The notes below the pieces were generated by a model. That model had not been told where the DNA came from. It saw nothing but the letters and a program-made list of their open reading frames with translations, and searched no databases. Position numbers and translations under genes: made by a program. Shown piece after piece: positions 1 to 12,336 of a stretch of DNA of 64,000 nt. Origin of the DNA: Rhodamnia argentea (taxonomy: Eukaryota > Streptophyta > Magnoliopsida > Myrtales > Myrtaceae); assembly GCF_020921035.1 (NCBI RefSeq), contig NC_063157.1:21841015-21905014 (forward strand), written 5' to 3'. Position 1 is the first letter of the stretch. Each line of letters begins with the position of its first letter.

Positions 1-3000
1 GGAGGTACGCGTGCAATCTCCAACAGATCTGCCAACTTCTTGGTGGAGAAATTGCAGACTCCAATGGCCCGTGCCTTACCTGAATCATACAGGGCTTCCA
101 TCGCCTGCCATGTGCTCCGTATGTCATGTTGCTCGATGTCTTCAGGGTTAAATCCCACCGATCCCTTCTTCATCCGTACCGGCCAGTGCATCTTAACAGT
201 GATGGAACCATATTAATGGATAGTGTATTGGATAAAAGCGTCGACGACACTTACAAATACTTTAAGTACATGGAGATTAGTCAGAGCCGAATAAAGGGAA
301 GTTAGAATACATCGTGCTGAGAAGACAGAAACAAAACTATCAGCATGTACTTACGAGGTACAAATCTACATAGTCAAGCTGCAAGTGCCGCAAAGTTCTC
401 TCCAAAGCCACTGGCACATCTTCTGGGGCATGATCAGTGTTCCTAGAGGAAAAGAAGAAATTCCGCAAGCATCGCCAGTGAGTTCAGACAAAAACCTAGA
501 AGAAGTATCCCATTGCTTGTCTATAAAGTTTCGATAGGCCTCATATTCACGTAGTCTTCCAGAATCTATCGATTTACTTTTCGAATCGGCCTTTCTTACG
601 CGAGAGAACAAACCATACAAAATATAATGTGGAAAGTCTCGAAGCCTCACAGGCAGTCTTAGTCTAGGGGTATCAATGGTTCAGTTTGATTCGATTTGTC
701 AAGAAACCTGAACTGAACAAAACTGTTAGGGTGTAGGGTTGAACTGAATTGACTCTTGCCCTGAATGGTTCGGTTTGGTTTTTCGGTTCGGTTCTGACAT
801 CCTTAAGAGTACAATCAAGTGCAACAAGTGGTGATTCTTGTAAGTATAGAGATACATCAACCAGTTTGCAGCACAGCTTTACCAGAGTTTTGAAGTGATA
901 AACAAATCCTCCCGTTTAACCACGCGCTCTTCCCACAATTTCTTGAAAACCAGTCCAATCTGCAGCAAAATTCAGTGATTAAAGTAAGCAGAGCTCATCA
1001 ATACAAGCAGAGGTAAATCATGCGAACTGAGCTCTTGAATAGACGATTGGTCCAAAACCAACCCAAACAAAACTGGAAGAATAAGTTATCCATCATCCGA
1101 TTGCCCGGAACTTGTTAATATTTGCTCGCACTTTTATAACGTTACTATCTCCTTTTTGATAGGTTGCAAATTGTCAACTTTTCTTATCATTTACTAATTT
1201 TTATTGGCCTTTCTTATCAATGCTTTAAATTTAGCAACTCTTATATGAAGTTTCTAAATGTTTCTTTAAGCGACTTACCAACATATTTCGATTATCGACT
1301 CTCATTTTAGCTTGGTAATCTCGACAAAAAATCATTTCATATTGGGGTTGCCAACTGAGGTAAACAATTTCTGATAAAATTATTAACTCTCATTTTAGGT
1401 TGTTAATCTCTAAAATAAAAATTATTAAATATAGTGATTGCTACCCGAGGTAAAAGATTAGTACCTCAATAACAAAATTTTCTAAACTAAAAAAATAATG
1501 AAAATCAAACATACGTAAGTAACTCAAATCAAACTTGGTAACTGAAAACTTGTTGGTAATTTAATTGGTAAAATTTGATAAATCAATCTTATATAGGTTA
1601 GCGGGAAAAATTACCTAATTGATCATAAATCTATTGCACAGATAGTAATTCAATCCTAAATATTTTAGTTTTGTCAATTTAGTCCTAAACCTTTATAGTC
1701 AATTTTTTTTAATGGAATTGCTAGCGTGATTGTCCAATGATCATCGGCCATCCTACATGGCATATTGCTATGTCAGCGATTTCCAACAAAAATTGTCTAG
1801 AAGGACTACATTGGAATTTACGCAAAGGTTTAAAACTAAATAGGTTAAAATATTTAGGATTGAATTGGCATCCTCAACTATTTTACAATAGTTGAGGATT
1901 GATTGATCAACTTTCCTTAGGTTGGCAATTTCTTACATGAGGTAATAGTTTGAAGAGGTTGGTATGTTAAAAAAGAAAAGAAGAAATTAAAAGAAAAGCG
2001 AAAGAAAAAAAACTAAAAAATTTAAAAATTTAAAAATTCAGAAAAAATTCAAAAATTAATTACGTCGGCGTACGTCGTGCTACGTAGCTCGCTTGTTGCT
2101 GATTAGATCGTCATTTCAGCAATTTCCAGTCAAAATTGACAAGAATGACAAAATTAGCAACTCGTCAAAAAATTTAGGACTAAATTGGCAAATTGTCAAA
2201 AAATTTAAGGCTAAATTGACACAATTGAAATGTTTAGGACTAAATTAAAAAATTGTCAAAAGGTTTATGACTAAATTGGTTAACTTGAAATGTTTAGGAT
2301 TGAATTGGTACAAATACAACATTTTTACCCTTACCAAAAAAAAAATACAACATTTTTAGAACTTTCTGGTAATTTTCTAAAAAAAAATTGGTAAGTAAGT
2401 GAAAAATTTACCAATTCGTAAATTGTAAAAAAAATTGTTAATTTGATAAGATTGGCTGGATGAACTTAATTCGGGAAAATTGAGAAGGTTTATCACTTAA
2501 TTGACATAATTAAAAAGTTTAGGACTGAACTGACAAAAGTATAATAGGTTTATTACTTTTTGAATAATTTACTGATAAGCATGCAAATAACATGCGGCTC
2601 TTCTTTTTTATTTTTTAATAATTTAAGGTTACCACCGTAATTAGCTGGCTAGTTAGAGGGGCAATCCATCGCCATGACCCCTCCTTAAATCTGATTCCCA
2701 TGGCACTAAAAATCGAATAGGTGGCCTGTGTAAATCACATAAGGGAATCATAGCAAATTGAACATACAATCTTCCTTTGGGAAGATTTAAAGCAGGATGA
2801 GGCACTTATGATAATTCATGAGGTCCATGCACTGTGTTATCTTCTGGAACATGGAAAAAAGAACTTCCGAAACTCCAGAAATAAAAAAATCTCCTATGGA
2901 GCAGACAGAAACAAGATCAAAGAAGTTGCATTTCCTATGAAAATGGGGGAGAAAATCAAAATCTATACATGCCCAGAAGAGGAGAGACGGTCAAAGCAAG

Positions 3001-3353
3001 AAAATTAGAGATACAAAGACAATAGCAGATACCTCGGCTTCGTTTGCGTAAACTTGTGCACAATCGATATGCCGGTACCCATGCTATACATTACCACATG
3101 AAAAATGCAAGAGGTTAGTGAGAGACAAGATTAACTAGTAACAAATCGGCGCTAGCAAATTCAAATGAGATCCCACACAGTCGAGGAAGGACAGGATACT
3201 GTAAGCTCAGACGCAAAGATCAAGAAGGAGAACCCGAACGGCGATGTTGACAGCATTGCCCACGAGCCCAGGATCCGACTGCCATGTCTCCAATCCCACA
3301 GAAGGGATTTTAGCTCCTGTATTCAGCTCAAAGTATCTGATCGCGTTGGCCAT
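1..3353 (-). CDS. AKR4C: Aldo-keto reductase, AKR4C type (3' truncated by window edge)
   Basis: Five exons are visible on the minus strand: 3353-3234, 3083-3033, 959-883, 442-355 and 191-1, all with GT/AG borders and matching phases, giving about 175 residues from ATG at 3353. The family is a cytosolic or plastidial NADPH-dependent reductase of reactive aldehydes and ketones with a TIM barrel of about 315 residues. Visible hallmarks are [30 protein letters not shown] and [12 protein letters not shown]. The catalytic tetrad looks intact: D47, Y52, K81 and H114. The C-terminal half with the rest of the cofactor site lies beyond position 1. Intron 2 is about 2.1 kb and filled with A/T-rich foldback repeats. 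I see no frameshift in the visible part, so the gene is probably functional. The AKR4C subfamily is inferred from remembered plant sequences. Confidence 0.88.
1604..1915. repeat. Foldback (inverted-repeat) element in AKR intron
   Basis: The two halves are imperfect reverse complements of each other. The left arm has tattgcac then tcaatcctaaatattttag. The right arm has ctaaata then tatttaggattgaattgg. The centre holds a G/C-richer core with cctacatggca near 1753, which recurs in other foldback elements of this window. No coding capacity is visible. It is most likely a MITE-like non-autonomous element. Ends are approximate and no target-site duplication was identified. Confidence 0.55.
2050..2560. 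repeat. Diverged dispersed repeat with ~30-bp quasi-tandem phrases
   Basis: From 2150 to 2320 a phrase close to aggactaaattggcaaattg recurs about five times at roughly 28-33 bp spacing. It is followed by a related end near 2520-2560 (aataggtttattacttttt). The same phrases occur near 1830, 14830, 18400, 37580 and 47300, so this is a dispersed genomic repeat and not gene sequence. It sits in intron 2 of the aldo-keto reductase gene. Confidence 0.5.
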
Positions 3354-4326
3354 TTTCTGGGTTTAGCAAGTTGAGGAAAGCAAACAAAGACTCGACTCGC
3401 GCAACTCAGCAGACTTGTGGAACAAAAGCCAGTTCGAAATTGGACGAGAACTGGGAGTGACAGCAACCGTGGTTCTCTTTTTGCAGAACAAAATGGAGAG
3501 ATCTCGTCGCTACCATGGAAACGTGTGGATACTAGTGAATCCGCACGACGCGCGTATCGATAAGGATGATCTAGCAAGTAGCAACAGGTCTTGATCATTT
3601 GACTGAGTATATCAAGTATAATGAAGTCGCGGAGATGGTGAACAGACGAAGAAAAATATCAGGAGCCTATAATTGAATGAACGGGTACTTTGTGGTCGGT
3701 CGAACCATGGAAAAGGAAACGCTGGGGGACCGAACTGGGGCGGGACAAAGTTTACGGCTTTAGGTCATCGATGTCACGACAGTGTCCTGAGTCATGTCTT
3801 GGACGACGGATGTTTCTGTTAAATAATGCAAAAGTGGGGCTAGAGAGCGAGAGAGACAGAGCCAGGCATTGCAGCTGATTCACATGGTGGATCCGAGTTG
3901 AAGATGAACGACAACCTTTGGTCGAATCAATTTCTCGATATCCGCATTTTCGACAAGGTTCTCGTCGCTAGCCAAAATCTGAGTTCGAGACACACATGTT
4001 CACGGGTTCCACGTTCTTTGTCAAGTGAAAAAAAAAGTGGAAAAACTCCTCCCCGCGACAGGGGTTCACGAGCCTATTCAATCTCAATCTTCGACCATGG
4101 GTCTCACGCGGGTCTCTCATGATTAAATGATTGAGATTAAACGAGCTCATCATGAACACCGGCTGCGGGCAAGCCTCGCTTAAAAAATGGGAGTGAATCG
4201 TCCCCTTCGGCTATCTATTGGAAAAGTGCACACAATCTTTTTTTGGATACGTTAACAAAGAATCATCATGGATATTCATTTCAAATGATACCACTCCGTA
4301 TAATTTGATTATTTGTTACCTATTTG
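3354..4326. other. Upstream region of the AKR gene, no gene seen
   Basis: This holds the presumed 5' UTR and promoter of the minus-strand aldo-keto reductase gene. Only short chance reading frames are present, and none resembles a protein family I know. Confidence 0.4.
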
Positions 4327-4700
4327 GGAAAATAGCACCAAAAGCCTAAACTTTACTATTGTTATACTAATATCCTAAACTATTGTTTGTGTCCTCAAAA
4401 CGCTCAAACTTGTACCAGCACCCCAAAGATACCTTCCATCATAGTTCCGTACAAGACGGGCCAACAAAAATCCGACGTAGCGGCTTACATGAATAAGGGC
4501 AAGCAAACGAAGCTAACATGGATATGACTTAGTTAGGAAAATCCCACCACAAGTCCTAAACTGTTTTCAGTATGATATTAATATCCCAAACTTTTTCTTT
4601 GGTGTCACTAATACCATAAACTTGTACAATTCCATCCAAGATAGCCACTAATAATCCGATGTGGCGGCTTGTACGACAACGGCAGGTAAACTAAAATGAC
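4327..4700. repeat. Two diverged head-to-tail copies of a dispersed repeat
   Basis: The stretch from 4327 (gggaaaatagcaccaaaagc, cctaaac, actaatatcc, then a core with ccgacgtagcggctta) is repeated in diverged form from about 4536 (ggaaaatcccaccacaagtc, cctaaac, attaatatccc, ccgatgtggcggctt). It is A/T-rich, non-coding and built from phrases like those of the foldback repeats elsewhere in the window. Confidence 0.5.
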
Positions 4701-5179
4701 GTGACTTTAGTCTAGTCCAAAGCAACGTTATTCCATGGATCAACAAATACGAGTGGGTACCAAAGAAGAAATGAATTTGTGATATCTTGTAGGTACTCAA
4801 TCCAAAGAAGCTTGCAATGTTCGAGACACATGATGGGAGATTCATCGGAGTCCATGACTCGTACACCAGTTGATGGCGGATCTGTGATTTGTGGTGGAAT
4901 GGATCAAGGGCAAATCATTTAGCAAAGGAAACATCAAGTTGGAACCCTCATCGTGGAAGATGTATACTTAGTCAAATCTCAAATCACAAGCTTTTGAGCA
5001 TTAGTCAACTTTGTGGTAAGGGATACCAGAGTAGTTTTGAAGATGGAAAATGCATTTGGCTTTGATAAAAATCAGAAATAAAAGCTCATCGAAGAAAGGT
5101 ATAGTAACATGTATATCCTTGTAGGAAAAAATAAACCTTCAGCAGGAGCACTGCCTTGTTTCTGCAAAAGATAAAAGCA

Positions 5180-8100
5180 AGATTAGGCATAATGAACTTG
5201 GACACAGGAGACTCAAGTAAATATTAAAGCTTTCCAAGAAAGAGTGCGAGTGAATTAAGACCATCTTTGAAAAGATGAGATATGCGAACCTGCACTTTGG
5301 ATAAGCAAATCTGAAGTTCTTTCAAGTCAAACAATGTTGTTTCTACTAACAAAATTCTGCAGCTTCTACATATCGATCTATTTGGAAACTAGAAGTAAGA
5401 GTATTCACTCGAGAAATACTGCTTGATAATTATGGAGAATTACATGAGGTTTATTTGGGTAGTATTTCTTGCTCGTAAACATGAAGCGTTGCATTCATTC
5501 ACAAAATTTGCGAATTGAGTTTAAAATGAGAAAGATAAATGGATCACTTCCTGTTCAAACCGACTGTACAAAAGAGCTTGAAAATAACGAGTTTTCAACA
5601 TTTTGTGATGGAATTCGATTTAAGCATGACTTTTTTCCTCCTTACACTCCACAACAAAAAGGAGTTGTAGAGAAAAGCAATCAATCATCAGAAGACATGT
5701 CGTGCACAATGCTTGCTAAAATGTCTCGAACCTTCTTAATCCATGCTCATATGCCTCCTTCATATTGGATAAAAGCTCTTCTCGCTACTATTTACAGTAT
5801 TAATCGGCTTCCCACTCTTGTCTTGTCTGATATTTCTCCTTTTCACTGTTTATTTAGGCTCCAGTTTGATTACTCATTCTTTCGAATTTTTTGGTGTACG
5901 TGTTATCCTTTTCTTCCTTCTTATGTCTCCCATAAGCTAGCACCTCATTCTGCACCATGTGTATTCGTGGGCATGCGTCTAATCACAAAGGCTATCGTTC
6001 CCTTGACAGTCAAGTGATCATGTTTTTATCAATCGTCATGTTCGGTTTAATGAGGAGAATTTTCCCTTTTCACAGAGTCCTTCAGCTCTAAGTTCCGCAA
6101 CTAATTTTTTCAATTCAATTCCTTCATTTATTGTTTCCTCCAATCAACCTATTCTTCCATCTACCTCTTTCGACAATCAAGCTCCTCCGCTTCTCTCTAC
6201 TTCTCTAGCTCAGCCTCCTATCTCACCTCTCTCCTCCTCTCGGCCTACCCAACTAGTTCCGATTCTTTTTCATCTCCACAGCTCCTTTCGAGCCCACTGA
6301 ATATATCCCAACCTAGCGTTTCTTCTAAGAAAATTCCTCCCACATTAAATTCACAAATCCTCTCTATATATATATCTCTATCTAGCTCCTCCACTTCCGT
6401 ATCTTCTCTTCTCATTGTAGACTCGTGCCAAATTTGGAATTCCTTAACCAAGAAATTTTTTTAATCTCTCTCACTCTTTTCATGAAGAAAAACCGACTTG
6501 CTATTTTAAGGCCATTCTTGACCCACGTTGGAAAGCAGCAATGATAGATGAATTTAATGCCTTAGTCATTAATCACACATGGGATCTTGTACTACTTGAT
6601 CCATCTAAGAATTTAATTAGATGTAAATGGATTTTTAATGTTAAGAAAAAAATCCGATGAGACTATCGAACACTTCAAAGCTCATCTTGTTGCACAAGGA
6701 TTTAAGCAATAGGCCAGATTGGATTATGATGAGACTTTTAGCCCGGTCGTTAAACGCGCTACAATTCGGGTTGTTCTCTCTATTGCTATTTCCATTGGGA
6801 TGGGCCGTAAATCAACTTGATGTTAAGAATACCTTCTTGCATGGGATCCTTTGTGAGAAAGTTTACATGCGCCAACCTCTCAATTTCTCTAATACTAAGT
6901 TCCTGAATCACATGTGCCCTCCGGAAAGCCATTTATGGTTTAAAGCAAGCTCCACATGCACGATTTCTTCATTTCAACAGTTTTTTATTATCATTGGGTT
7001 TCATGGCAAGTAAGGATAATCCGTCATTATTTGTCTATGCTTCTTCTCAAGGTCATTTATATCTTCTGCTATATGTTGATGATATCCTTGTCCCCAGTGA
7101 TACCCCTTATTTATTACGGTATTTGATTACTTGACTCTCGGAAGAATTTACTATGAAGGATCTTGGACCACTTCACTATTTTCTTGGCATTAAGGCTCAT
7201 CACCGCTTTAATGGTATGCTTTTATCTCAAGCTAAGTATGTTGATAGCCTTTTGTGCAAGTTTGACCTTGTTAAAGTCAAGCATGTATCCACTCCCTTGG
7301 CATCAAAGACACCGTTGTCTGTTATTCTCACTTCTCCAACGTTGTATCAACGGATGGTTGGTGCTTTACAGTATGTGTCCATGACTAGACTTGATATTAG
7401 TTTTGTTGTGAACTTGGTTACCTAATTTATGCATCAACCTAAATTACCTCATTTGCAAGCGGTTAAGTGTATATACCGATATTTAGCTGGCACACCCATC
7501 TATGGATTTTCTCATTAAGCGATGTTCTCCGACTTCATTATCTGCTGATATAGATGCAGACTAGGCTAAGTGCTCCGATACTCGACATTCCACTTCAAGT
7601 TTTTGTGTATTTCTAGGCATTAATCTTGTTTCATAGAATACCGAGAAGCAACCCACTATAGTTCGTTCTAGCACAGAAGCTAAGTATCGTGTTGTCGCTC
7701 ACTGTGTTGCTGAGACTATTTGGATTTGTCATTTACTTCGTGAGCTGGAAGTCCCACTCTTTAATCCTCTCACTATTTATTGTGACCACATCTCTGCCAC
7801 ATATCTTGCTCTCAGCCCTGTATTTCATGCTCGCACCAAACACATTGAATTGTATTTTCAGTTTGTTTGAGACCGGTTTGCTTCCGATGGTCTACACGTT
7901 CGTTATTATGTGCCTATCGCGAATCGGTTAGCAGATATATTCGCTAAGAGGCTACCCGGTCTACGTCATGCGCTATTAGGATTCAATCTCTTAGTTGTTA
8001 CACATACTTCGGATTGAGGATGAGTATTAACGTGTAATTTTTATGAGAGTAAGGTATTTATGCAATTATATTTTATCTATATCATTATTGCAATTAGTAA

Positions 8101-8191
8101 CTCCTATAAATATAAATTATACAACCCTAGTTGAGGTTGAACTATCATAAACACTTTGTTATTATTTTCTTTCTGATTCTGAACATCAACA
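5180..8191 (+). mobile_element. Degenerate Ty1/copia retrotransposon, 5' truncated
   Basis: Broken pol coding sequence is read in order on the plus strand. Fragments of the GAG-pre-integrase and integrase N-terminus lie at 5180-5460. The integrase core at 5469-6017 includes FPPYTPQQKGVVEKSN, YWIKALLATIYSINRLP and HSAPCVFVG. Reverse transcriptase at about 6500-7430 includes a YVDD-type region near 7070 and MKDLGPLHYFLGIKAHH. RNase H remains lie at about 7530-7970. Reading frames are broken by many stops and frameshifts, so the element cannot act on its own. No gag, protease or 5' LTR was found upstream, although an LTR-like end follows RNase H. The order integrase before RT places it in copia. 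Confidence 0.85.
8025..8191 (+). repeat. Probable 3' LTR of the degenerate copia element
   Basis: After the RNase H remnant there is a purine-rich tract (ggattgaggatgag) followed by about 167 bp that starts tattaacgtg, a likely decayed TG start, and ends atcaaca. It contains a TATA-like cctataaatataaat near 8105. There is no matching 5' LTR in the window, so the boundary rests on position and end motifs alone. Confidence 0.45.
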
Positions 8192-9690
8192 AGGAGTGAA
8201 GTGCTCACTTTCGGAAATCACCTTTAATGCTCCGGAAAAGGACGTACTCCTAGTCAAAGAAGGGCACACCAACAAACACTCGACTTGAAGGTGTTCGAAC
8301 TTCAATGTCAAGTGTGCTCAGATGAGAATACCATTTTTTTCCAACAATATGGGTTATTCAAATCATATGATTCGATTAATAACTATGTAAACATGTAAAT
8401 CGCCTTTGTCCATATCGATAAAATTAATAAATGTTATGTAGATTACCCCATCTGAAAGGGCTGCCTAAAGGATATGGTGAATTTTTGCAAGTGTTTGGCC
8501 ATATCGATAGAATTATCCTAATGAAGCACCAAGCTCCTCTGGAGGAATAGAGTGGTTCAAGTCCTCCAGAGCATCGGGCATTGCAAATTGATCAAGATAT
8601 CGAGAGTCGAACCCGGCCAAGATCCTCACCTCTGGTGGCAGATTCACGAAACCTATCGTATATGCGTTGATTTTGTAACATGACATCTACTCTATAGGAT
8701 CTTGAAATTACCACAAAACATGTCAGTTTCACAATTTTTCGTATTTCCATGTATTATCTTATATTTGTGTAAAAAAATGTTAATCCAATAAAGGATTATC
8801 GCGAATCTAGTTATTTAAGAATTGAATGTTTGACAAAAAAAAAAACCTTAAATGCATTTCATGACAAATAACATATTCATGTCCAATAGGACATAATCCA
8901 AAGACGAAAATAACTTTGAATGTTCAAAAACAAAGAAACGAATCAGTTTCCACTTGTCATTTAGTTTACATAAAAGACCTCTCTCACTCTACCAAGAGCA
9001 TGAACTGAAAGACATCATTGTAGACATGGCACAATAGGAGAGAAAGAGAGAGAGGGAGATAGAGGGGGGGCTGTGGATATTGTTAATATGTTGGGAATTT
9101 CAAATATGTAAATGCGAAAATTCCATAAAGCAAATAGAAAGTTATAGATGATCAGGTACAATTATATTTACTTAGAAAATAAAATCATGCAAGGTACTCT
9201 ATTCTTCTCTATGGGGAATCCTACACAAGATACGAGATACAGTGTACAAGACGGTATGATCAGCTTATGAATACGCGCAAGCATTGTCGAAATTGGGTGT
9301 TCAAATAAGTTATCGATAATCTCTAATGTTCTACATTGGTTGTGTAGAGTTCGCTAAGGCATCAATTCAGGAATGCATGTACTCTCCCGTTCGGATTGTT
9401 CTCGACCCGAACACCCCATCCACATTTCTCATTTCAAAAATTATGTCGGACTGGCGGTGTTGGCTACACACGAAGATGTCTACGATTGAACACCATAGAT
9501 CTCGCCATTGGGAGAGAGCTTGGGCTATATATTCAAAAGCCTCGGGATTACCTCATAATCCTTATATTAAGGGGTATATAATAGATTTCATCCTAAATGA
9601 GATGAAGTCTACATAGTTATCTGTGATATCGGAGTACTTTTTCGTTCTTTCTGGTACAAGGGATTTTCTCGAATGGAGTTGTCTTCGAAC
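8192..9690. other. Intergenic, no supported gene
   Basis: A/T-rich sequence with short chance frames. One minus-strand stretch at 8519-8661 reads without a stop for about 47 codons with protein-like composition and may be an exon fragment, but I could not assign it to a family. Confidence 0.35.
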
Positions 9691-9699
9691 ATGGGTTCA

Positions 9700-11235
9700 G
9701 CCTATATATTAGAATTCGGCGTATAAGCCACGAACGCAGTAAAACGTATAATCGAGACACAATATTTATCATGGTTCACCCTTAAACTAGGACTACTTCT
9801 CGTAGAGAATTTCACTATAATTGTTACTTCGTACCTCTCGTTACATCCCTTAATTACAAGATAAAAGAGATAATATATAGCAGTACTTATTCAAGGGCCC
9901 AAACTCATATTACCAATGAAAAAAATATAGACTCAAACTATAAAAGTTTTTTGGTATTCAGAAGGCGTTGCCCCCTTCGGACCCCCGCCATGGTTGCTTT
10001 CTCGGGAAACAGGACCCTCGTGCTTACCTGTCATAGGGAATATGAACTTAATCCGTTCATTTTCCAATAAGGAGATCAAAACTTCCTAGGACAATGCCAC
10101 AAATCTCAAGTTACACCTACATAAGGACAATGCCCCATATTATTTATGAAAAAAGAAAAAAACCTTACTTTTAGAAAATTATTGAATAAGGGCCGTTTGC
10201 TAATAAGTTACAAAAGATTTTACTGCATTATATAACCATACTTCTTGTGGCTTTATATTCATTTATTTAGAGACATAGATATAGAAACTCTATTTTTGAT
10301 TCGCAATCTTACTAGTGCAATCTTTCGGTCGTTACAATTCTAATGTCCATCGAAGGATGAGGAGCGATGTTCGTTAAAGGACGGTTTTCCAGGGTACAGA
10401 AGCAGCTTTCGTTGGGACAACCCACCAACCGCTCAAATTAATTGGGGTCGAAGCTAGGGCCGTCATTAATGGCTACTGAAGGTGACCCTTTAGAGGTTGT
10501 TTGTTAACCTCTCTTATTTCTCCTCTTTATCCGTACAAATGTTGTAGTTATTAGTTCCATAGAGATTATCATGAATTTTGATAACGTGTACGGTTTCGTT
10601 TGTTTCGTGAAAAATGAATCTCATACAGAATTGATAGATCGACTTATGTCTATATATAAGTCCTTTCTAGTTTGCCTAAATTTATTTTACCTTGTGTTGC
10701 GCGTCAAAAATCCTTCAACTAAGCCCAAACGGGTTCTTGGACCTTGACCCAAGTGAGGTTGAGGCCCAAAAGGATTATCCACGCGGGAATCTTTTATCGA
10801 ACTTAATCCGTTCGTTTTCCAATAAAAAGTTCTGGATCAGTTTTGGACAGAGATTGTCAAATACAAAAAATACTTGTGTTAATGCGAAAAGCGTGATACA
10901 GACTCTTATTAATTCGACAGCCCACTCATTCGACAATGAAACGAACTTCGACACACTAGGACTTGGGATTTGGCTCCGGAATTTAATTAATGAGGCCGAA
11001 CCAAAATTGTAGGACACAATGCCGGAATCTAATCGACGACACTAGACGGTGGATGTAGTATACAATACCGGAATTTAATCAACGGTATTGGACGAGATGG
11101 GCGATGGGTACAACACCGAAATTGAATCGACGGTATTGAACCTAATGAGCAGACGTCAGAATTTAATCGACGACACATAACTCTGAATATGAACCTCATC
11201 GGAATTGAATCGACGATAAGAATCTAGAAGCTATA
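9700..11235 (-). repeat. LTR-like retrotransposon sequence on minus strand
   Basis: Read on the minus strand, this region has a TATA-like ttatatatagac near 10655. Further on it has ggggtccgaagggggcaacg near 9975, a G-rich phrase common in plant LTRs, and gtgaaccatg near 9775. A 27-bp phrase beginning gaacttaatccgttc occurs twice on the plus strand, near 10047 and 10799. No coding domains of gag or pol are present. It is probably a decayed solo or partial LTR. Ends and target-site duplication were not resolved. Confidence 0.35.
11022..11210. repeat. Five-unit quasi-tandem repeat, 41-48 bp spacing
   Basis: Variants of ccggaatttaatcgacggta start at about 11022, 11068, 11116, 11157 and 11200. 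The units are diverged, especially after the first 20 bases. The array lies at the distal end of the LTR-like region, where U3 repeats of a minus-strand LTR would be expected. Confidence 0.55.
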
Positions 11236-12150
11236 TCAAAACTAAGGGCTAAAAGTTAAATATAGAGACGAGTGTTTGTGTGTTTTTTCGTGTCCCCTTT
11301 TGCCTGTTGCGGCCGCGTGGTATTTATAGACCAAGTATGGTAACCGTCGAGCAGTTATTTTTTTTGGCTCCATGTTCTAATCTTTTTGGTTTTTTCTTCT
11401 TTTTTTTTCTTTACTTTGTTTGTTTTTGGACAAAGAACCGCGAGCCTTATCCCGGATCTGGGCCGGGCGAGGCAGCTAGCTTTGAGTAAGGGCTAGCGGC
11501 CCTCGCGTTAGCCAGAAATATTCATGACCGAGACTTTTACTTTGTTAATTTTCCATATTCTTCATGCTTCTTTGAGGAGCTCCCCACGACTCTCTATAGG
11601 TAGCTTCTAACATCTATTTCTCTAGTAAGTCCATCTAAATATGAGATATAGTCAATGGATTGTCCCCGGAAATGATGATAATTAGAGGAGATGATTCACT
11701 GCAATCATTCAATTAATAATACATGTGTAATATGTATAGACCCTAAAACTTGTAAAATAGTAGGTTCCAATGTATGATTTGATAAGTTTCAGGTTCCCAC
11801 AATTAAAGAACCGATTTCGATTTGCAAATTACATAGGGGAGCTGGACCACCATTAAGGTCGCCTACGAGGTTTTTAATGTAATGCACGAACATCTCGCAA
11901 GAACATTGCTCAGTAGACACTAAACAATTTCTTCTGAATCATTATCAAAAAACGCTTTTGGGTCTTTTCATTTTCTTGTCTTTAAGTGGGCGAATCGTTA
12001 TCGACGAGCTGATCTATCATGTTCCCCCGAGTTGTTAAAGTATTTCAAGAACGTGTCACCTCCACGTCCCTCGTCCTTCTTCTTCTATTCCCAGATCTCC
12101 GACTCGTGTCATCCCATGGCCTACGTGCCACGTCTGAACTCCGAACTCTG
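11236..12150. other. Region upstream of the first Em gene
   Basis: No gene is seen. From 11270 to 11500 there is a T-rich stretch with an atttatagacc TATA-like box and G/C-rich flanks (ggccgcgtgg, gggccgggcgagg) that may belong to an adjoining transposon. From about 12040 the sequence becomes rich in ACGT-core elements and is best read as distal promoter of the Em gene. Confidence 0.35.
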
Positions 12151-12167
12151 TTGCCTTGTTATCGTTA

Positions 12168-12218
12168 CACGTGTCGGCGCCGACTGACGAGCGCTCGCTC
12201 TCGCCCCGCTTCTATAAA
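12168..12218 (+). promoter_or_regulatory. ABRE/G-box, palindromic DRE pair and TATA box of Em gene
   Basis: CACGTG at 12168-12173 lies inside ACACGTGTC and is followed at once by the 12-bp palindrome GTCGGCGCCGAC (12173-12184), which carries a GCCGAC dehydration-responsive core on each strand. TATAAA follows at 12213-12218, about 120 bp before the ATG. More ACGT cores lie near 12052, 12077, 12124 and 12131. Known biology: Em genes are driven by ABI3/ABI5 through G-box ABREs. A coupled ABRE-DRE unit predicts response to abscisic acid and to dehydration or cold factors. Confidence 0.7.
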
Positions 12219-12336
12219 GTGTCACCACGTTGTTGCTAGTTGAATATCATTCCACGTAACGTCCGAACCGTAACAACTGAAACTTCGTCTTAGCAGCGAG
12301 GGAGGTCGAAGGAGGAGAAGAGAGAGAAGGAAATCA

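Noticed and set aside
9326..9616. 96-codon plus-strand open frame
   Set aside because: No family signature, no codon bias that I can see, and an overlapping frame of similar length. Treated as chance.
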